A stretch of 64,000 bases of DNA from Keithomyces neogunnii (Eukaryota > Ascomycota > Sordariomycetes > Hypocreales > Clavicipitaceae), in contig JAIOWQ010000003.1 in the NCBI GenBank assembly GCA_020975405.1, positions 2,981,001 through 3,045,000 of the forward strand. The letters are read 5' to 3'. Positions 24,532-36,257 of this stretch are shown piece by piece. A program made the position numbers and the translations under genes. A model generated the notes under the pieces. That model worked only from the letters and a program-made list of their open reading frames with translations, had not been told where the DNA came from and did not search any database. Position 1 is the first letter of the stretch. Each line of letters starts with the position of its first letter.

Positions 24532-27096
24532 GGAACAAGAAACTTACTGCGCCGATTCCTGAGTAAGGGGTAAGCGAACGGCTGCTTGGTCTGCAGCAGC
24601 CTTGCCAAGGTCGTCCATCAATGTCCAACGCTGATTTGCCTGTCGTGGAAGGGTTTGTCTTGAAGAATCTGTCTCGTGGCTTGTTATGTACCGCAAGCCC
24701 AAAATCTTTGCCGCAAGCCACTTCATGCTGGTGTACAACAGGCACAGTGATGAGATGGTATCACGGTCTTGAATAATGTCATTCATTTCCAGAGGCGAGT
24801 CATTGGTTTGCTCAATGAGAGCCTGGGTCTCCTTTGAAAGGAGCTCTGTTGAAGCGGCATCTTGAGCGCTCCACACCTGCTGCATGACATCTTGAAGCGC
24901 ACCGGGCTGGACGGAAAACCGCGCAGACGCTCTCAAATTGTTCGTGTCTTCGCTTTGGTCTTGGGTTTTCATCACAAGAGATTTGTACCAGCTGAAGCAT
25001 CGGTCATAGTACCGCATCATTTGGGTGACAATAAGCGAGCTCAGAGCTTGGTCCGGAGGAATGGTGCCCAGCATCTTGCAAAATGCAGTGACAATCTGGA
25101 AGAACTGGGCGGCACCCTTGAATACGGGTCGCGGCGCTACCTGTTTCCATGTTTGGTCTTGCAGGAAGGAGTCCGCTTCTGTGAATACCGTGTCGCTCAG
25201 CTTGCTCAACGTCTCGTCGAGTTGCGGCTGGAAGACGTTGACGAGGAAATTGTCCAAGAACGTCGTCAATGTGCTTGTGGCCAAATCAGAGCCTGGAGGA
25301 ACAATCGTCTTTAGTCGCTGAAGAAATGTCAGAGTTGGTGGGAGCAGCAGACTCATGTTGAAGACGCTTGGCTCGACGAGTGACTTGTAAGAACCAATGG
25401 TCTGCTTGCCTGAGCCCATCAATCCCTGGCCCAAGTCTCTTCTCGCAAGACCGCCGTCTAAAGTGGCCCGGCTTCTCTTTGAATCCAAGCCGTGTTTCCG
25501 CGAGCCACCGGTAAGTCCCGGGACAGTTGCTTGAATGATTCCTTCCAAGGCGTCGTATTCTGTTACCATGTCGACAGATTTGCCATCAGCCTCGGCAAAC
25601 TTGAAAAGGTGTTCCCTCATTGCTTCCTTCTTGCCAGTGAAGTTGGCTCCAGGGTTTGGCGAATCAAACTGGTACACGTCGGCATCGGTAGTGACATAGT
25701 TATGCAGTAGAGATCGTATCTCGTTTTGGTAGAGGTTCCAGAGCTCCTTAAAACTTCCCAGCAGAGCACTGTTGTTTCCGGCTCCCTCGCGTCTAATGAG
25801 AGCCTTGATAAACTCATGAAAAGCACGTTGGCCCTCAGCAATGGCCTCGAACTTGCCGTACATGGTCCACAGCAAATCATAGATGACGTCGGCTCGCATC
25901 TTCGTCTCGCGGTTGTTGTACACAAACACTCCGTCCGTCTTGCCGCCGGTGCCACGGAGTGAGCTTGGATGTCTCTGGTCCACCTCATTTATAGTTTCGT
26001 TGACAACGCCAAACAGTTCGACCGGTAGGCGCTGCTTCAATGTTTCCACGGCATTCTGCAGCCGGCCCAGCCGATTCAGCGCCTCAACCAGCAACCCAAT
26101 GTAGTTGAAAGTATCGGCTTCGGGGTTCTTCATTGGATCCTCGGTGACCGCCTTTTCTAAATCAATCGAACTGAGCACCGCGTGAAACGGCGGGATGCCA
26201 TTGGCATTGCTGTAGCCCTCTGCATAGGCGCCCTGCGCCTTGGCAAGACTCTGCCACCTCTCCTGGCAGTAGGGCGACTTGAGATACAAGTGCTCGTGCA
26301 ATTCCTCAACCAGAATATCCATCAAAGCAGTTTCCTGGTTGGCGAGGTATTGTCTCAGATCGTTCAGTGCACCAATGCCATCCAACTCTGGTCGTCTCAA
26401 CTTCCGCAGCGCATTTTGCAAAACTTCGACAGCGCCCAAAAATCTCTTTTCCGATATTCGAGCCTCCAGCTGATCAGGGACAGACCGCAAATCATCCAGC
26501 TCGTTTAATGCCTGCAGCAGTTCATCGTACGCTGTAGATGTTTGTGAGAGCTTCTTGAGTTCCGGATCGGTGGCGCACAAGCTAGTCTTGGAGATGGCCA
26601 ATGAATCTTTTAGCTCTCGGACGCGCTTTTGTGATGCTTGAATGCTGCCCTGGATTTTGTGGAAAGTACCGATCGAACTGTTGAATCCTTGGTGGTGCTC
26701 GTGAACTATATTTTTGAGTGAGTCTTGGAGGTATTGGTGCGTGTCCTGAAACTTGCGGTACTCATGAGCTCGGCCAACGGAGCTCGAGTCGAGCAGTTGA
26801 AGCGCAAGCTGAACAGGTATAGAGTCGTTATCACACATGGATGGCCAGTCACTCTTGATGTGCTCCAGCACCTGGGTGATTTGTCTTTCGGCGTTCGTCT
26901 CTTGAATTCGAGACCGAGAGGGCATGTTTCGAACAGTGGGAGGCGGGCCTCTCAAGCCGGGAGGCGGACCATATCGATCATTTCGGTCGTTCAACCGGGG
27001 GTCGCTGTAGGAGTCATATGCGTCAGGCGCTCTTCCAAAGTTGCCGTATCCATTGCCATTGCGCATCGGGGCGCCACCTCCATAGCGGTTGGACAT
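23827..27096 (-). CDS. SEC8: Exocyst complex component SEC8 (EXOC4)
   Basis: Sec8 is a rod-shaped subunit of the exocyst, which tethers post-Golgi vesicles at growing hyphal tips. Exons 24548-27096 and 23827-24475 join across a 72-nt intron to give 1065 residues, the usual fungal size. Start MSNRYGGGAPMRNG is the first ATG; the frame is open further upstream but offers only a TTG. The N-terminus is Gly/Asn/Arg-rich. The Sec8 core starts near residue 50 (ETNAERQITQVLEHIKSDWP), followed by helical coiled-coil stretches such as IQGSIQASQKRVRELKDSLA. The splice joins ESAQ to NFDNIVSSYEELATISLL in frame, and the C-terminus continues with RPKEVSFIRTGLGLLINDYL. The intron carries a (GT)10(GA)5 microsatellite right beside its donor. 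The gene is followed on the same strand by the epoxide-hydrolase-like and HID1 genes going right. Confidence 0.95.
24501..24530. repeat. Compound microsatellite (GT)10(GA)5 inside the SEC8 intron
   Basis: Perfect GT x10 directly joined to GA x5. On the coding strand it reads as a pyrimidine-rich (TC)n(AC)n block beginning 17 bases after the splice donor at 24547. Confidence 0.9.
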
Positions 27097-27536
27097 TGTC
27101 GAAGACGACACTAGATGCTGGGTCAGGGGGTATCGAGGAGCCGCGCGAGCATCGTCTCTCGAAATATCGGACGCCAAGTTGACTTCTCAACCCTCTGTGG
27201 TGTCTGGGCTTACGGCCTATTCGCAAAGGTCGCGTTTGGCGACTAATGGTTCAACTTCGTCAAGGTTGTTGCTTGAAGGTCAGGGTGGCTCAGGAACACA
27301 CACCCCCATCGTCACAGGCTCACGGCCGTTGCGCACGGACCACAAGGCTGTCCCGCCATCCTTGGGCACGTCGCATTCTTCCGCAATCCTCCACCAACCA
27401 CTCATAAAACCGTCTGCTTATATCTCAAGCGTTGTCTTTCAATTAATCTTTATCCATTAAAAATATTATTATCGAGTTGTTAGGTCTGACTCTCCCTTAC
27501 AGGCTTATTTGTACCGGGACTCCCCTCGTTTGAATA
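27097..27536. other. Promoter region of SEC8 and 3' flank of the next gene
   Basis: About 440 bases. The base composition turns A/T-rich near 27420-27490 (ATTAAAAATATTATTATCG), which suits a 3' end for the epoxide-hydrolase-like gene. No gene seen. Confidence 0.5.
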
Positions 27537-29236
27537 CTAAGCCGAAGCGCCCTGAACTAGCGCCTGGCTTGATTCCCCGGCAAGCAAAGGAAACAGGGGC
27601 GTCGAGGGTCGTCTTCCCACCTTTGCATCTTCAGCGGCCTTGCTTTGTTCCACAAGACCCTTCCCATCGGCCGCTTCAGCAAGCGGCGGCGTCTCTTGCG
27701 TCTGAATCGTTGTGCCCGATGTCTCAGCCGAGGCCCCCTGGCCTCCATCAACAACAACTTGCTCCAACAGCACTGTTTCTGGATCAACTGATTCTTGAAG
27801 CCTCTTGTCCCTAGCCACAATATATTTTGCTAAACTTCTCACCCCGGCCGCTATGACTTGTGGCCTCTCCCATGCTAGTAACCCAGCGCTGCCAGGTACA
27901 TATTGCGAGGAAACGACATCATATCTGCTTCTCCCCCAGGCGATACATGTGTGAAGATCAGAATCCGACTTCGGCAAGGTAGGGCCCGATTCTGTCCTAC
28001 CATGTCTTTGGCTCTGGTTGTCCGAAAACGTAGTAACTCCGACCTTGGGCTTCTTCGAGCCCATCTTCAGTTTGTCAGGGGTTGACGCACTATTCGCCAA
28101 AAGCCTCATTGTCCCCTCAGGTCCCGGCAGCCATGTCAATTCGGTAATTTGAACAATCTCCTTGTTCGAGGACATGTGATTGGGTCCCAATAGCCTCAAT
28201 ACCATGAGCATGAACAGTAACAGGCCCGTCGGCGAGTCGCATAGCGCATACGTCAGGGTATTCTGTTCGAGAGCTTTATTCATACCCGTTGCTGAGATGC
28301 TCGGCGTTTGCTTCTGCGTTACGCCATGTTCGGAAGCGTATATGTCCTCCCGAGAGTATCCGAGCATGGGCGTTGAAAGGACCGTTGCTGTTTTCCACTT
28401 GATCCATTCCAACGGGGCATGTCGCAAGGTAGGTGCTCTGAAAGGCGGTGATATCAAATGGACACCCAGGCAAGAATTCGGGTACAGCACGGCAATGTGG
28501 TTGATAACTCGCCAGTCAATGTCGGAAACAGAATTCGGCGTCGCAGCGGTATTCGATGCAAGATAGTGCGCGTAGCCCAGCCGCCGCATCAGCTTGTCAA
28601 ACAACTCCGCAATCAGCGGAATCATGGGCTCATCACTAGAGATTGCATCACTGAATCCCAGACCTGGAAGTGACGGAACAACCAAATGAAAAGGCATGTC
28701 GTTTACTGGGTTGTCGGGTCTGGTAAAGAGGCTGATTAAGTGCGCGAGAGACAGGTTTGTAATGGGAAACGGGGGTATCAAGAGCAACGGAACGGCATGG
28801 GCATGCGTAGATGGTGAATGGATAAAATGAATGCGAACCGGATCGTCATGGCATGTCAGTCGAATAGCGGTTCGGAACTGGGGGATGCTGGCGTTGAGCT
28901 CGGCTTCTTCATCGCGCCACGAATATTGGTCCAACCTGCAATCAACTGTCCGTCAGCCTATTCTCAGTGCTCTACTTGTGGCCTGGGCACAAAACAAACC
29001 AGTAGTCCACCAACGACTCGACCGTCGATTTTGGCTCCCACCATCCATCCTGGTTCGCGTGAGGAGCATCGCGTGGCAGCCTGGTAAGCTCGAGCTTTTG
29101 CCTGGTCAGGTTGAGATATTTGCTCGAAATCTAGATTTGTCAGCTTGCACAAATACACGGACGAGAGAAAATGGGAACTCGCATGGATAGTATACAGCTT
29201 GACATCCTCTTCCAACACAGGCGCTCCTCCAGCCAT
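27537..29236 (-). CDS. Epoxide-hydrolase-like alpha/beta hydrolase (EHN domain), with a GC-AG intron
   Basis: Alpha/beta-hydrolase of the microsomal epoxide hydrolase type; the substrate is unknown. Exons are 29183-29236, 29000-29130 and 27537-28935, giving 527 residues. The EHN domain reads VKLYTIHISSKYLNLTRQKL then ELTRLPRD, WWEPKSTVESLVDYWLDQYS and WRDEEAELNASIPQF. This join requires intron 1 (29131-29182, 52 nt) to use a GC donor (GCGAGT) with a GCTGAC branch site and TAG acceptor. The hydrolase core has PLLLIPPFP (oxyanion loop, normally HGWP) and VVPSLPGLGFSD. The nucleophile region reads SDIDWRVINH where classical members have GGDWG, so the Asp may be kept but its glycine elbow is altered. 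A roughly 150-residue insert precedes the C-terminal YVPGSAGLLAWERPQVIA. Activity may be changed or lost. Start context GAACATGG is strong. Confidence 0.85.
29131..29182 (-). other. Non-canonical GC-AG intron
   Basis: Read on the minus strand it begins GCGAGT, a perfect GTGAGT donor except for T to C at position 2. It has GCTGAC about 15 bases before the end and finishes CTAG. Any GT donor nearby breaks the conserved EHN frame. Confidence 0.75.
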
Positions 29237-30512
29237 GTTCACGAGCTCCGAGACTCGGGCAAGAAAAGTAAAGTAATTGCAAACTGCACTAGGAAACGAG
29301 ACAAAGTCTCCATCAACAAAAGCAAACAACTACCGATAAGCTTCAGAAATGCAGTGACGAGCGAAAATGCTTTCCTGGCGAAATCGATTAAATGAACCAA
29401 CCCACCAGTGTCACCACCCCCAAGTCCAACAACACCTTGCCCATGGTTAATAACCAGACCACATCCCTGCTCATTGCCCGCCCACTAGCTCCATCAGACG
29501 GCACGTTCCATGAAAAAGGTCTTGCCTGTGGCCGAAATTTTCGCGGCAAGCCATGTGGCGCTACATGGGGCCAACGTGTCCAGCTTGTGCCACGATACGA
29601 TGGAACCCGTGGCTAGTGGCCGTGGGGAGAGCACCTTGGTTTGCCAACTTTGGGTGTCAAGCTCTGAAACGAGTGGCGGTGCATAGCTAATACTGCAATA
29701 CCGGAGCAATTGTCCGTGTTTGCGGCCCGTGGCCCGCCTTCGTTTCCAATTTTGACGGGGAGAATGGGCTGCAGAGGAGAAGAAAGTGTTTTGGCAGCGT
29801 CTTGATGGTCCTTGCCACTGAGGGGGTGCGTCAGCAACTGGCCCCAAATTGCCGAGATTGCAAAAGCCCGTGAATAATTAAGGCTGACAAGATACTTTTG
29901 CGCCCAGAGACCACCTCTGACCAACGGTCACCGCCTAACCCCTGCGAGAAACTCTGCGAGAATCTCTGGCACAGTGAAAATCCAGGCACATGCATGTCAA
30001 TCTTTAGCCCTCAGGCCCAGGTTGGCTAAATTATTGGCTATCCTACTACTAATACAGTATCTAGCCACATTACTTTACAAAGGCCCTGCTCCGAGTTTGT
30101 CGCGCAATCCGCTGGCCAGGCTTCAGTGTTAAGGTTTGTGAATAAAGCCCACCTTCCACTTCCATCGACAGAAGAGCTTGCCCGACTTTTCAATGCGACG
30201 CCAAAATGCTCTTGTTCCACCTGGAGCTGTCTGTATGTGCCCACATGTGTGAGAATGTGGGCATCTGCTGTGCCGCCAGCTCAACGCAAAACGCCCTGCA
30301 GGATCTACTGCCCAATTCTCGTCTTCCGCTTCTGCACCGACCCAGAAGGCCATCTTGCAACAGGTTTCCCCATCGTCTTTTGGCCCATTCCCCCTAGTTC
30401 GTCCGTCCCAGACTCAATGCTTTCATGCTTTGGTCAGTCCAAACAGATTACATGCAGAACCAAGTCTTGCCCACCAGTAGCAAGCATCATTGGATATGTG
30501 TGTCCAATTCCA
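29237..30512. other. Intergenic region, no gene seen
   Basis: About 1.3 kb upstream of the epoxide-hydrolase-like gene and downstream of HID1. The 210-codon frame at 30126-30758 overlaps the HID1 3' end and has no family features. Nothing else is recognised. Confidence 0.55.
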
Positions 30513-33257
30513 TTACCCCGTCCTTGGCGAGGTGCTGGGATTGGGGTTCGATGCTGCCTGTCCTCCCCGCAGGTTGATTTGTCCGATGCGAGATACGATA
30601 TTGCTTCCTACAGCATCAACTGCCCCTCTAGGGGAAGTCAATGTAGGCCCGGCTGGAGCTGTTTCTTGAACGCGAAAAAGTTTGATGGCCGTGCCACTCC
30701 ATATTCCCATAGTCCCTTTTGCTATCTGCATCTCGTTGGAGAAGATGACTCCCCATAACAATGATTCATACCATCCCAGGGCAAGGGGAGACCATTCAAA
30801 GGAATGCACCCGAGCAGGGCAAGGTTCAATTCCAATCAACTCAATCTCGTGGATGCGGCGAACCATCTCGGGAGTCAACGCTTCCCGACTGACCTGGCGA
30901 GGCAGCAAGCTGGACACTTGCTGAATCACCGTCAGAATGCTGTGGAGCGGGAGTTCTGGCAGCCAGCTATCGATCCATTGCGGCGTAGGTTCAAATGAAC
31001 CACTGCTCTGCATTCTTGCAGATGAGGATTGCCCACCGAGACTTGTAGTACTATTCTGTCTCGAGAATGAGCGACTTCCAACTGGCATCTTGCCTCGAGC
31101 CTTTTCGGACATGCCACGCAACTGCGTGGGAAGAGAATCGTCCAAGTTGCCCGCCGATGATGCCTGTGATTGGTTTTCGCTCGTCGTTGACTGGGCGGGA
31201 GTTGGTTGAGGGTCGTCACTGTCGTCGTCGTCCGAGTCTCCAATTGCAAACGTGTCGTCTTCGGTGACTTCGTTCACAGTCGCTGACTTGGTCGAGGGAG
31301 CGACTGGACTTCGCGTGCTATCGATTGAACTTCGGACAGAGCCAGAGTCTACCGAGTCGGAACGATCCTTCTTCAGCCGATTTCTACGCTCAATCTCCTC
31401 TTGGCCGCCCTCGAGAGTGAAGCCCCGCAAGCCTTCGATTCTTTTTCGACTTTTGACAATAGCTACCAGTAATTCCGGATTTTGGCGGTAGTTGTTGTCA
31501 ATTATGTTACTGATCGATTCCATAAGGGAGTGCAAAAGTTGATGGTTTGTCTCATTGGCCAGGAGAAACGATGGCGAGGACATGGAGGTGAAAAGATGCA
31601 TAAGTTGTGAGCTGCCTGCCACACCCAACCCCTGCACATAGGGTGATATGTTGTTGATGACTGCTAATAGAGCGGGGTAGATGGCGGAGAAGTTGCCTTG
31701 GCTCGACGTAATGAGGTTATAGATGGAGTGGACCAGAAAGTCACAATATGTGCCCTTGAAGCCGTTGATGCGGATGCCTGCAGGCAGACTGTCTTGACCT
31801 TCAAATACCTTGTTCAGACTAGGGCCAAATTTGGAGTCAACGCTCAGCGTCTGCAGTAAGAATGCGCACATGCGAACCACTCCCTGTTTGGCGGCATCGC
31901 CTTTGTACTCGAGCGCATAGAATATTGTCAAAATCACAAAGTCGTGCACTCGGTCTGTGTCAATGATGAAGGAGCGAAATCGTTTGTTGCATTGTGTCAT
32001 TTCCCAGAAGAACATCAGAATCTCAGGCGCAAAGTTGTTCGCTGTTTGGGTTCCAGGCAGATACGAGGACTTTTCTTGAAGAGGCTGGCTAAGTATTCTC
32101 GACATGCCATCAACAATGAACTGAAAGTCCTGTGGTCGGTGCAACCGACCCAAGAAGTGGCGGTAAAAGTTCTTAGGTAATATTGTCGATTGCGAGGGCT
32201 GTTCTGGAATTGGGTACACCAGTAGTGTGAGCATGAATTCCAGTGAATATGTCACCAATATTTGCTTGGCATCGCGGAATCCCAACGTGTTGTACGGCAC
32301 GCGCCAGCTTGCCGGGTTAAATTTCAGAGTCTGTCCTCGGATTAGTATCAGCTTACGCTTATCATGCAACCGCCCGTGCCAAACTCACCGTGTTGAGCAA
32401 AGAGCACAGAACGGAAAGGACGATTTGTTTGTCCTGACTGGTGCAAATGTATGTTAACGTTCGAGATCCATTTTTGGCAAGTACACCTGGAGTCGAATAC
32501 ATGCTCTGTCCAGCCAATGCTAGCAAAAGTCGTAGAATCTCTGCACGGTTGCTCTCAAACTCCTTTGTCGTCGCAACGGCAGTGTTGCACCCCACGCCGC
32601 TCTGCCATATTGCGTAGGAAACCTTGTCATGGCCATGAGGTTGGCGGGTAATAGTGAAGTCCGAGTAAAAGAGAAGATCGATCAAAGTATCTATGAGTTC
32701 TCCTGCGAGAGGTTTGGCTTCTTCGAAGTCTTCGGAAACAGGTTTGCTTTCGGCTTTGTCATCTTCGGCTTCATCAAAAAGAACTTCGTTTGCAATGACG
32801 GCACGGCGTGTCTTCTTTCGACGTGGGCCCCATAAGAAGCGTTCTTCCCAGCTACTAAGGCTGTCCTTTTCATACAGATATGGCAACAGCCGTGTCAATA
32901 CTCTAATGCAGTTCAAGGCATCCTTCTCAGGAGCGAGCTCGGGATCGGGAAACGACGGATGGTGTCGAAGCAGGAACAGGCGCGATGTCAAAGCTAATAT
33001 TAACGTTTCGATATTTTCTAAAGCTTTGTCCCGGGTTCTTCTGATGTCGTTTGGTGAAAATAAGCTGAAGACATCTTCGGAAGACTCTGGAAGTTCCCAA
33101 AACTGAAGGCCCCTGGTAAGCAACGGCACAGCTGGGGCTGCATGTGGGTATTGGGCCTTACCGATGTCCAATATGGGTCGGTTGCAGGGATATGACGTTC
33201 CTCAGAGAGCTTGAATATGCCCTGTTTGAAGACAATCTTGGAGTCGCTTGCGCCCAT
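30513..33257 (-). CDS. HID1 family protein (Golgi-associated)
   Basis: HID1 is a conserved peripheral Golgi protein that in animals acts in dense-core-vesicle and neuropeptide sorting; a fungal relative is Ecm30. Exons are 33162-33257, 32389-33102 and 30513-32330, giving 875 residues. Start MGASDSKIVFKQGIFKLSEE has Gly2, a candidate N-myristoylation site as in animal HID1. The first splice gives DPYWTS-FWELPESSEDVFSL, the family's YWxxFWE motif. The second gives CSLLNT-TLKFNPASWRVPYN. Helical repeats such as FAPEILMFFWEMTQCNKRF follow. Residues about 590-720 are acidic and Ser-rich, probably disordered, and the conserved C-terminal helix (MVRRIHEIELIGIEPCPARV) returns after them. The gene is divergent from PET127 with a 318-bp shared promoter region. 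The family call is firm. Confidence 0.93.
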
Positions 33258-33575
33258 ATCTGCAGCGCGAGGCTGTCGCCCCGGAAGCCAGAATCGTAGA
33301 AGATGACGTTGCAGAATGTAGGACAAACAAGACCGGGGGGGGGGAACGTGGAGTCAGGAAAGTCGTGTGGCCTTGCTATTGTTTCAAAGTGCTCGGACAG
33401 CCTTTTGGCCAATCATCTAAGAGGAGTGTGGGCACCTCTGGGCTGGAACGGTTACTTATCGATAAGGCAAGAAATCTGTGGGTGCATCCCAAGCCGCGTT
33501 ACTTACTCCAACGCCGTCCATCTCCTCTTGCAGCTGGAGACAAGGATTGAACCACCTGCAATTGGAGCACCTGAG
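33258..33575. other. Bidirectional promoter region of HID1 and PET127
   Basis: 318 bases between divergent starts. The PET127 reading frame stays open upstream to 33303 with an in-frame ATG, but that part shows no targeting sequence or conservation and lies where both promoters must be. Confidence 0.55.
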
Positions 33576-36257
33576 ATGCTTCGCTCTCGATGTTGCAGTG
33601 GTCAATTGGCCAGGGCCTGCGCAAGACGTCAGAAGCCTGCAAATTCACAGCGGGTAAGAGCGAGGCTTTTGTCCACAACCCGTTGCCAAGCCACGGACCA
33701 GGACCACAGCAAACCATCACCCATCACACGCAAAGCACGAAGGCAGGGTCGAGACACTCAGAAACATGAAGAACCTCAAAAGAAATGGGCTTCGTTCTTC
33801 AAGTCTGAAGCGGTAATAGAATCCGAGGCGAAAGCAGCTGGAGCGGGCGACGATGTGAATATCGAAACACCCAAACCGAATAATGGCAGAATCTGGACGT
33901 CACTCAGATCACGAATGGAGGCTACCAAAGATGCTGAGGAGTCAGATGAGACCGTCTGTAAGGATGGCGACAAGGATACCAACAGCACGGCATGTGATGA
34001 ATTGGCTGAATCGACGGCAACCAAGAAGGCCCCATCAAAGTCCAAACGATCGAAAAATAAAGCCCCGTTGGACGTAAAGATGATTCGGCCATCGAGACTG
34101 AAATTGCAGCCTGTTGAGGAAGACGCGTCCCAGAAACTACCGCCCCAACTGGGCTACAACTTGGACAGAGTCCTGTTCAACCCTGGAGTCTATCACATGC
34201 AGGACCACAGGTCTGGCGTCTTCAACTTCGACCCATACATGGCGTCCATTATGCCTGTCGATGAATTTGATTTCGATACATTGAAGGAATACATAACTTC
34301 GTCTAAAGACGCCAAGCTACGAGAGCTTTGTGCCAGACACGGGCTGAAATACTGTGGCTCAACCTCAAGCATGACGTCTATCCTGTCACACTTTCACTTT
34401 CTCCTTTCTGCTTGGAGGCCACCGACTTTTGATAACCTTTCCAAATCACTGAATCCCGAGTCCCTGAATTTCACCGCCCTCAGCCGGGGTCCCGCCGCCG
34501 CATTTGCGCACTTCAAAGATGGTGTGTATGCGATTGACGCAGACAAGGAATATGACACGGAAAACATTTTGAGCATGCTGGGAAAGTCCATGGAAAAGCT
34601 GCTTACCTTACCAAAGGAGGAGTTTGAAAAATATCGACGATCACGATCCCATCAGCTCTCCGACAAAGAGAAGAACGCAGAGGAAGCATACCACTTTACC
34701 ACGTTGGGTGACTTTATGATGCGATCACAACTTGACGCACATGACCCCCGATTGCCAGGTTCGGGCGTTTTTGATCTCAAAACAAGAGCCGTCGTGTCTA
34801 TACGCATGGATGTAAAGGGCTATGAGAAGGGAGTGGGCTATGAGATTCGCAAACGATTTGGACAATGGGAATCTTTTGAGCGCGAATATTACGACATGAT
34901 TCGAGCGGCCTTCCTGAAGTATTCCTTGCAAGTTCGCATGGGTCGAATGGATGGTATATTTGTTGCCTTTCACAACACCCAAAGAATATTTGGTTTCCAG
35001 TACATTAGTTTGGCAGAAATGGACCATGCCATTCACGGGACCCATGATCCTCGACTCGGCGACGAAGAGTTCAAATGCAGTGTTGCATTGCTCAACGATC
35101 TTTTGAATCGCGCCACTCAGCGCTTCCCAGGGCGGACTCTACGACTACATGTCGAGACGCGACCAACCAAGGTTCCCCTGACCTACTTTTTTGTTGAGCC
35201 AGTAACGGAAGAGGAAATGAGAAGGACTCAAGAGGCCGGCAAGCCTTCTATGGAGCAGCTAGAGCGAAATATCCAGAGTCTTAGTCGCGAAGAACGCGAG
35301 GCTGAATCTGTCCAACAAGCCGCAGAGATTGCTCGCAGGGAAACAGCCAAGGACGAGGAGTCGGATAAAGGCGCCGAGGATACATCCGCCAATGACCCAC
35401 AGAGTGAAGACACTTGGAAGGAGGTAATGGCCAAGGTTGACGAAGCTGTGGAGAACGAATCTCTAGGAGTTCGATCAATCCGGGAGGCCGTGCAAGAAGC
35501 CCTGGAGCACAGCGGCCTGCTCCAGGACAAGACGGAATTGGAGAGTGAGAAGTATTTAGATGAGCTGGTGTCTGCGCTCACAACACACTCTTCAGAACTC
35601 AAGGAGCCCCGACAAGTTCAAGGGAATAAGGATCACGAAGTGGACGAAGGAAAGGCTACGGAGGAGAGCCAATCTGACTCTGATAGTACCACACTGACCA
35701 ATCTCATTGTCAAGGTTACTGAAGGCATCAATGAGAGGAGTTCAAACTTGAGGCCTTTTGAACGCAAAGTTGCTGCCTTGGCTACGCAAGCCAAGAAGTC
35801 GGAGCCTGATTCGGTCGAAACGATTGTTGAAGAAGCGGATGGCGCAGAGTTCACGGCTGACGAAGGCCAAAAGGATGCCGCTGGCCCAGAGGAGCCGAAG
35901 CCGGAACTGTTGGGGATGTACGTGAGCATCCGTAACAAGATCAATGGCGAATTTGTCGAACGGCCGTTTGGGTCGGAAAAGAAGTTTGACTGGGCTGTGC
36001 AGTATATGATCACGGAACTACCAGACAAGCGAGCACAAAATATCTACGCCAAGATCAAGAAGCGGAGAAAGGATGTTCTTGCGACAGACCCCGGTGCTCG
36101 TTCGGCCGACTGGTACCGCATGTTCAAGGGCAAGTTGCCATTGATGACCAAGAAGGGAGAGAAGTTTCGTGAGAGGCGAACCCAGCAGGAGGCTGGTAGT
36201 CCAGTGTATGTCGCGTGGGACAGGGACCCGTTACCACCGAGGACTACATCCAGCTGA
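33576..36257 (+). CDS. PET127: PET127-like mitochondrial RNA-processing factor
   Basis: Yeast Pet127 is a mitochondrial inner-membrane-associated protein needed for 5'-end processing of mitochondrial transcripts. The single exon from the ATG at 33576 gives 893 residues. The chosen start gives MLRSRCCSGQLARACARRQK, rich in Arg and without acids, then RVRARLLSTTRCQ; this is a typical matrix-targeting presequence. The conserved Pet127 domain lies at about 190-545: NLDRVLFNPGVYHMQDHRSG, DPYMASIMPVDEFDFD, KYCGSTSSMTSILSHFHFLL, SGVFDLKTRAVVSIRMDVKG, GRMDGIFVAFHNTQRIFGFQ. The C-terminal third is acidic, Glu/Ser/Lys-rich and probably disordered, then ends with a short conserved block (LGMYVSIRNKINGEFVERP, WYRMFKGKLP). 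An in-frame ATG at 33303 would add 91 residues that look non-coding. Confidence 0.93.
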   Translation: MLRSRCCSGQLARACARRQKPANSQRVRARLLSTTRCQATDQDHSKPSPITRKARRQGRDTQKHEEPQKKWASFFKSEAVIESEAKAAGAGDDVNIETPKPNNGRIWTSLRSRMEATKDAEESDETVCKDGDKDTNSTACDELAESTATKKAPSKSKRSKNKAPLDVKMIRPSRLKLQPVEEDASQKLPPQLGYNLDRVLFNPGVYHMQDHRSGVFNFDPYMASIMPVDEFDFDTLKEYITSSKDAKLRELCARHGLKYCGSTSSMTSILSHFHFLLSAWRPPTFDNLSKSLNPESLNFTALSRGPAAAFAHFKDGVYAIDADKEYDTENILSMLGKSMEKLLTLPKEEFEKYRRSRSHQLSDKEKNAEEAYHFTTLGDFMMRSQLDAHDPRLPGSGVFDLKTRAVVSIRMDVKGYEKGVGYEIRKRFGQWESFEREYYDMIRAAFLKYSLQVRMGRMDGIFVAFHNTQRIFGFQYISLAEMDHAIHGTHDPRLGDEEFKCSVALLNDLLNRATQRFPGRTLRLHVETRPTKVPLTYFFVEPVTEEEMRRTQEAGKPSMEQLERNIQSLSREEREAESVQQAAEIARRETAKDEESDKGAEDTSANDPQSEDTWKEVMAKVDEAVENESLGVRSIREAVQEALEHSGLLQDKTELESEKYLDELVSALTTHSSELKEPRQVQGNKDHEVDEGKATEESQSDSDSTTLTNLIVKVTEGINERSSNLRPFERKVAALATQAKKSEPDSVETIVEEADGAEFTADEGQKDAAGPEEPKPELLGMYVSIRNKINGEFVERPFGSEKKFDWAVQYMITELPDKRAQNIYAKIKKRRKDVLATDPGARSADWYRMFKGKLPLMTKKGEKFRERRTQQEAGSPVYVAWDRDPLPPRTTSS

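Noticed and set aside
27097..27177. Longer SEC8 N-terminus
   Set aside because: The frame is open but the only candidate start is TTG; the first ATG is at 27096 and gives the usual Gly/Asn-rich start.
30126..30758. 210-codon + frame
   Set aside because: It overlaps the HID1 3' coding end antisense and has a composition unlike the neighbours.
33303..33575. 91-residue extension of PET127
   Set aside because: It lies in the shared promoter with HID1, and the ATG at 33576 gives a clear mitochondrial presequence.
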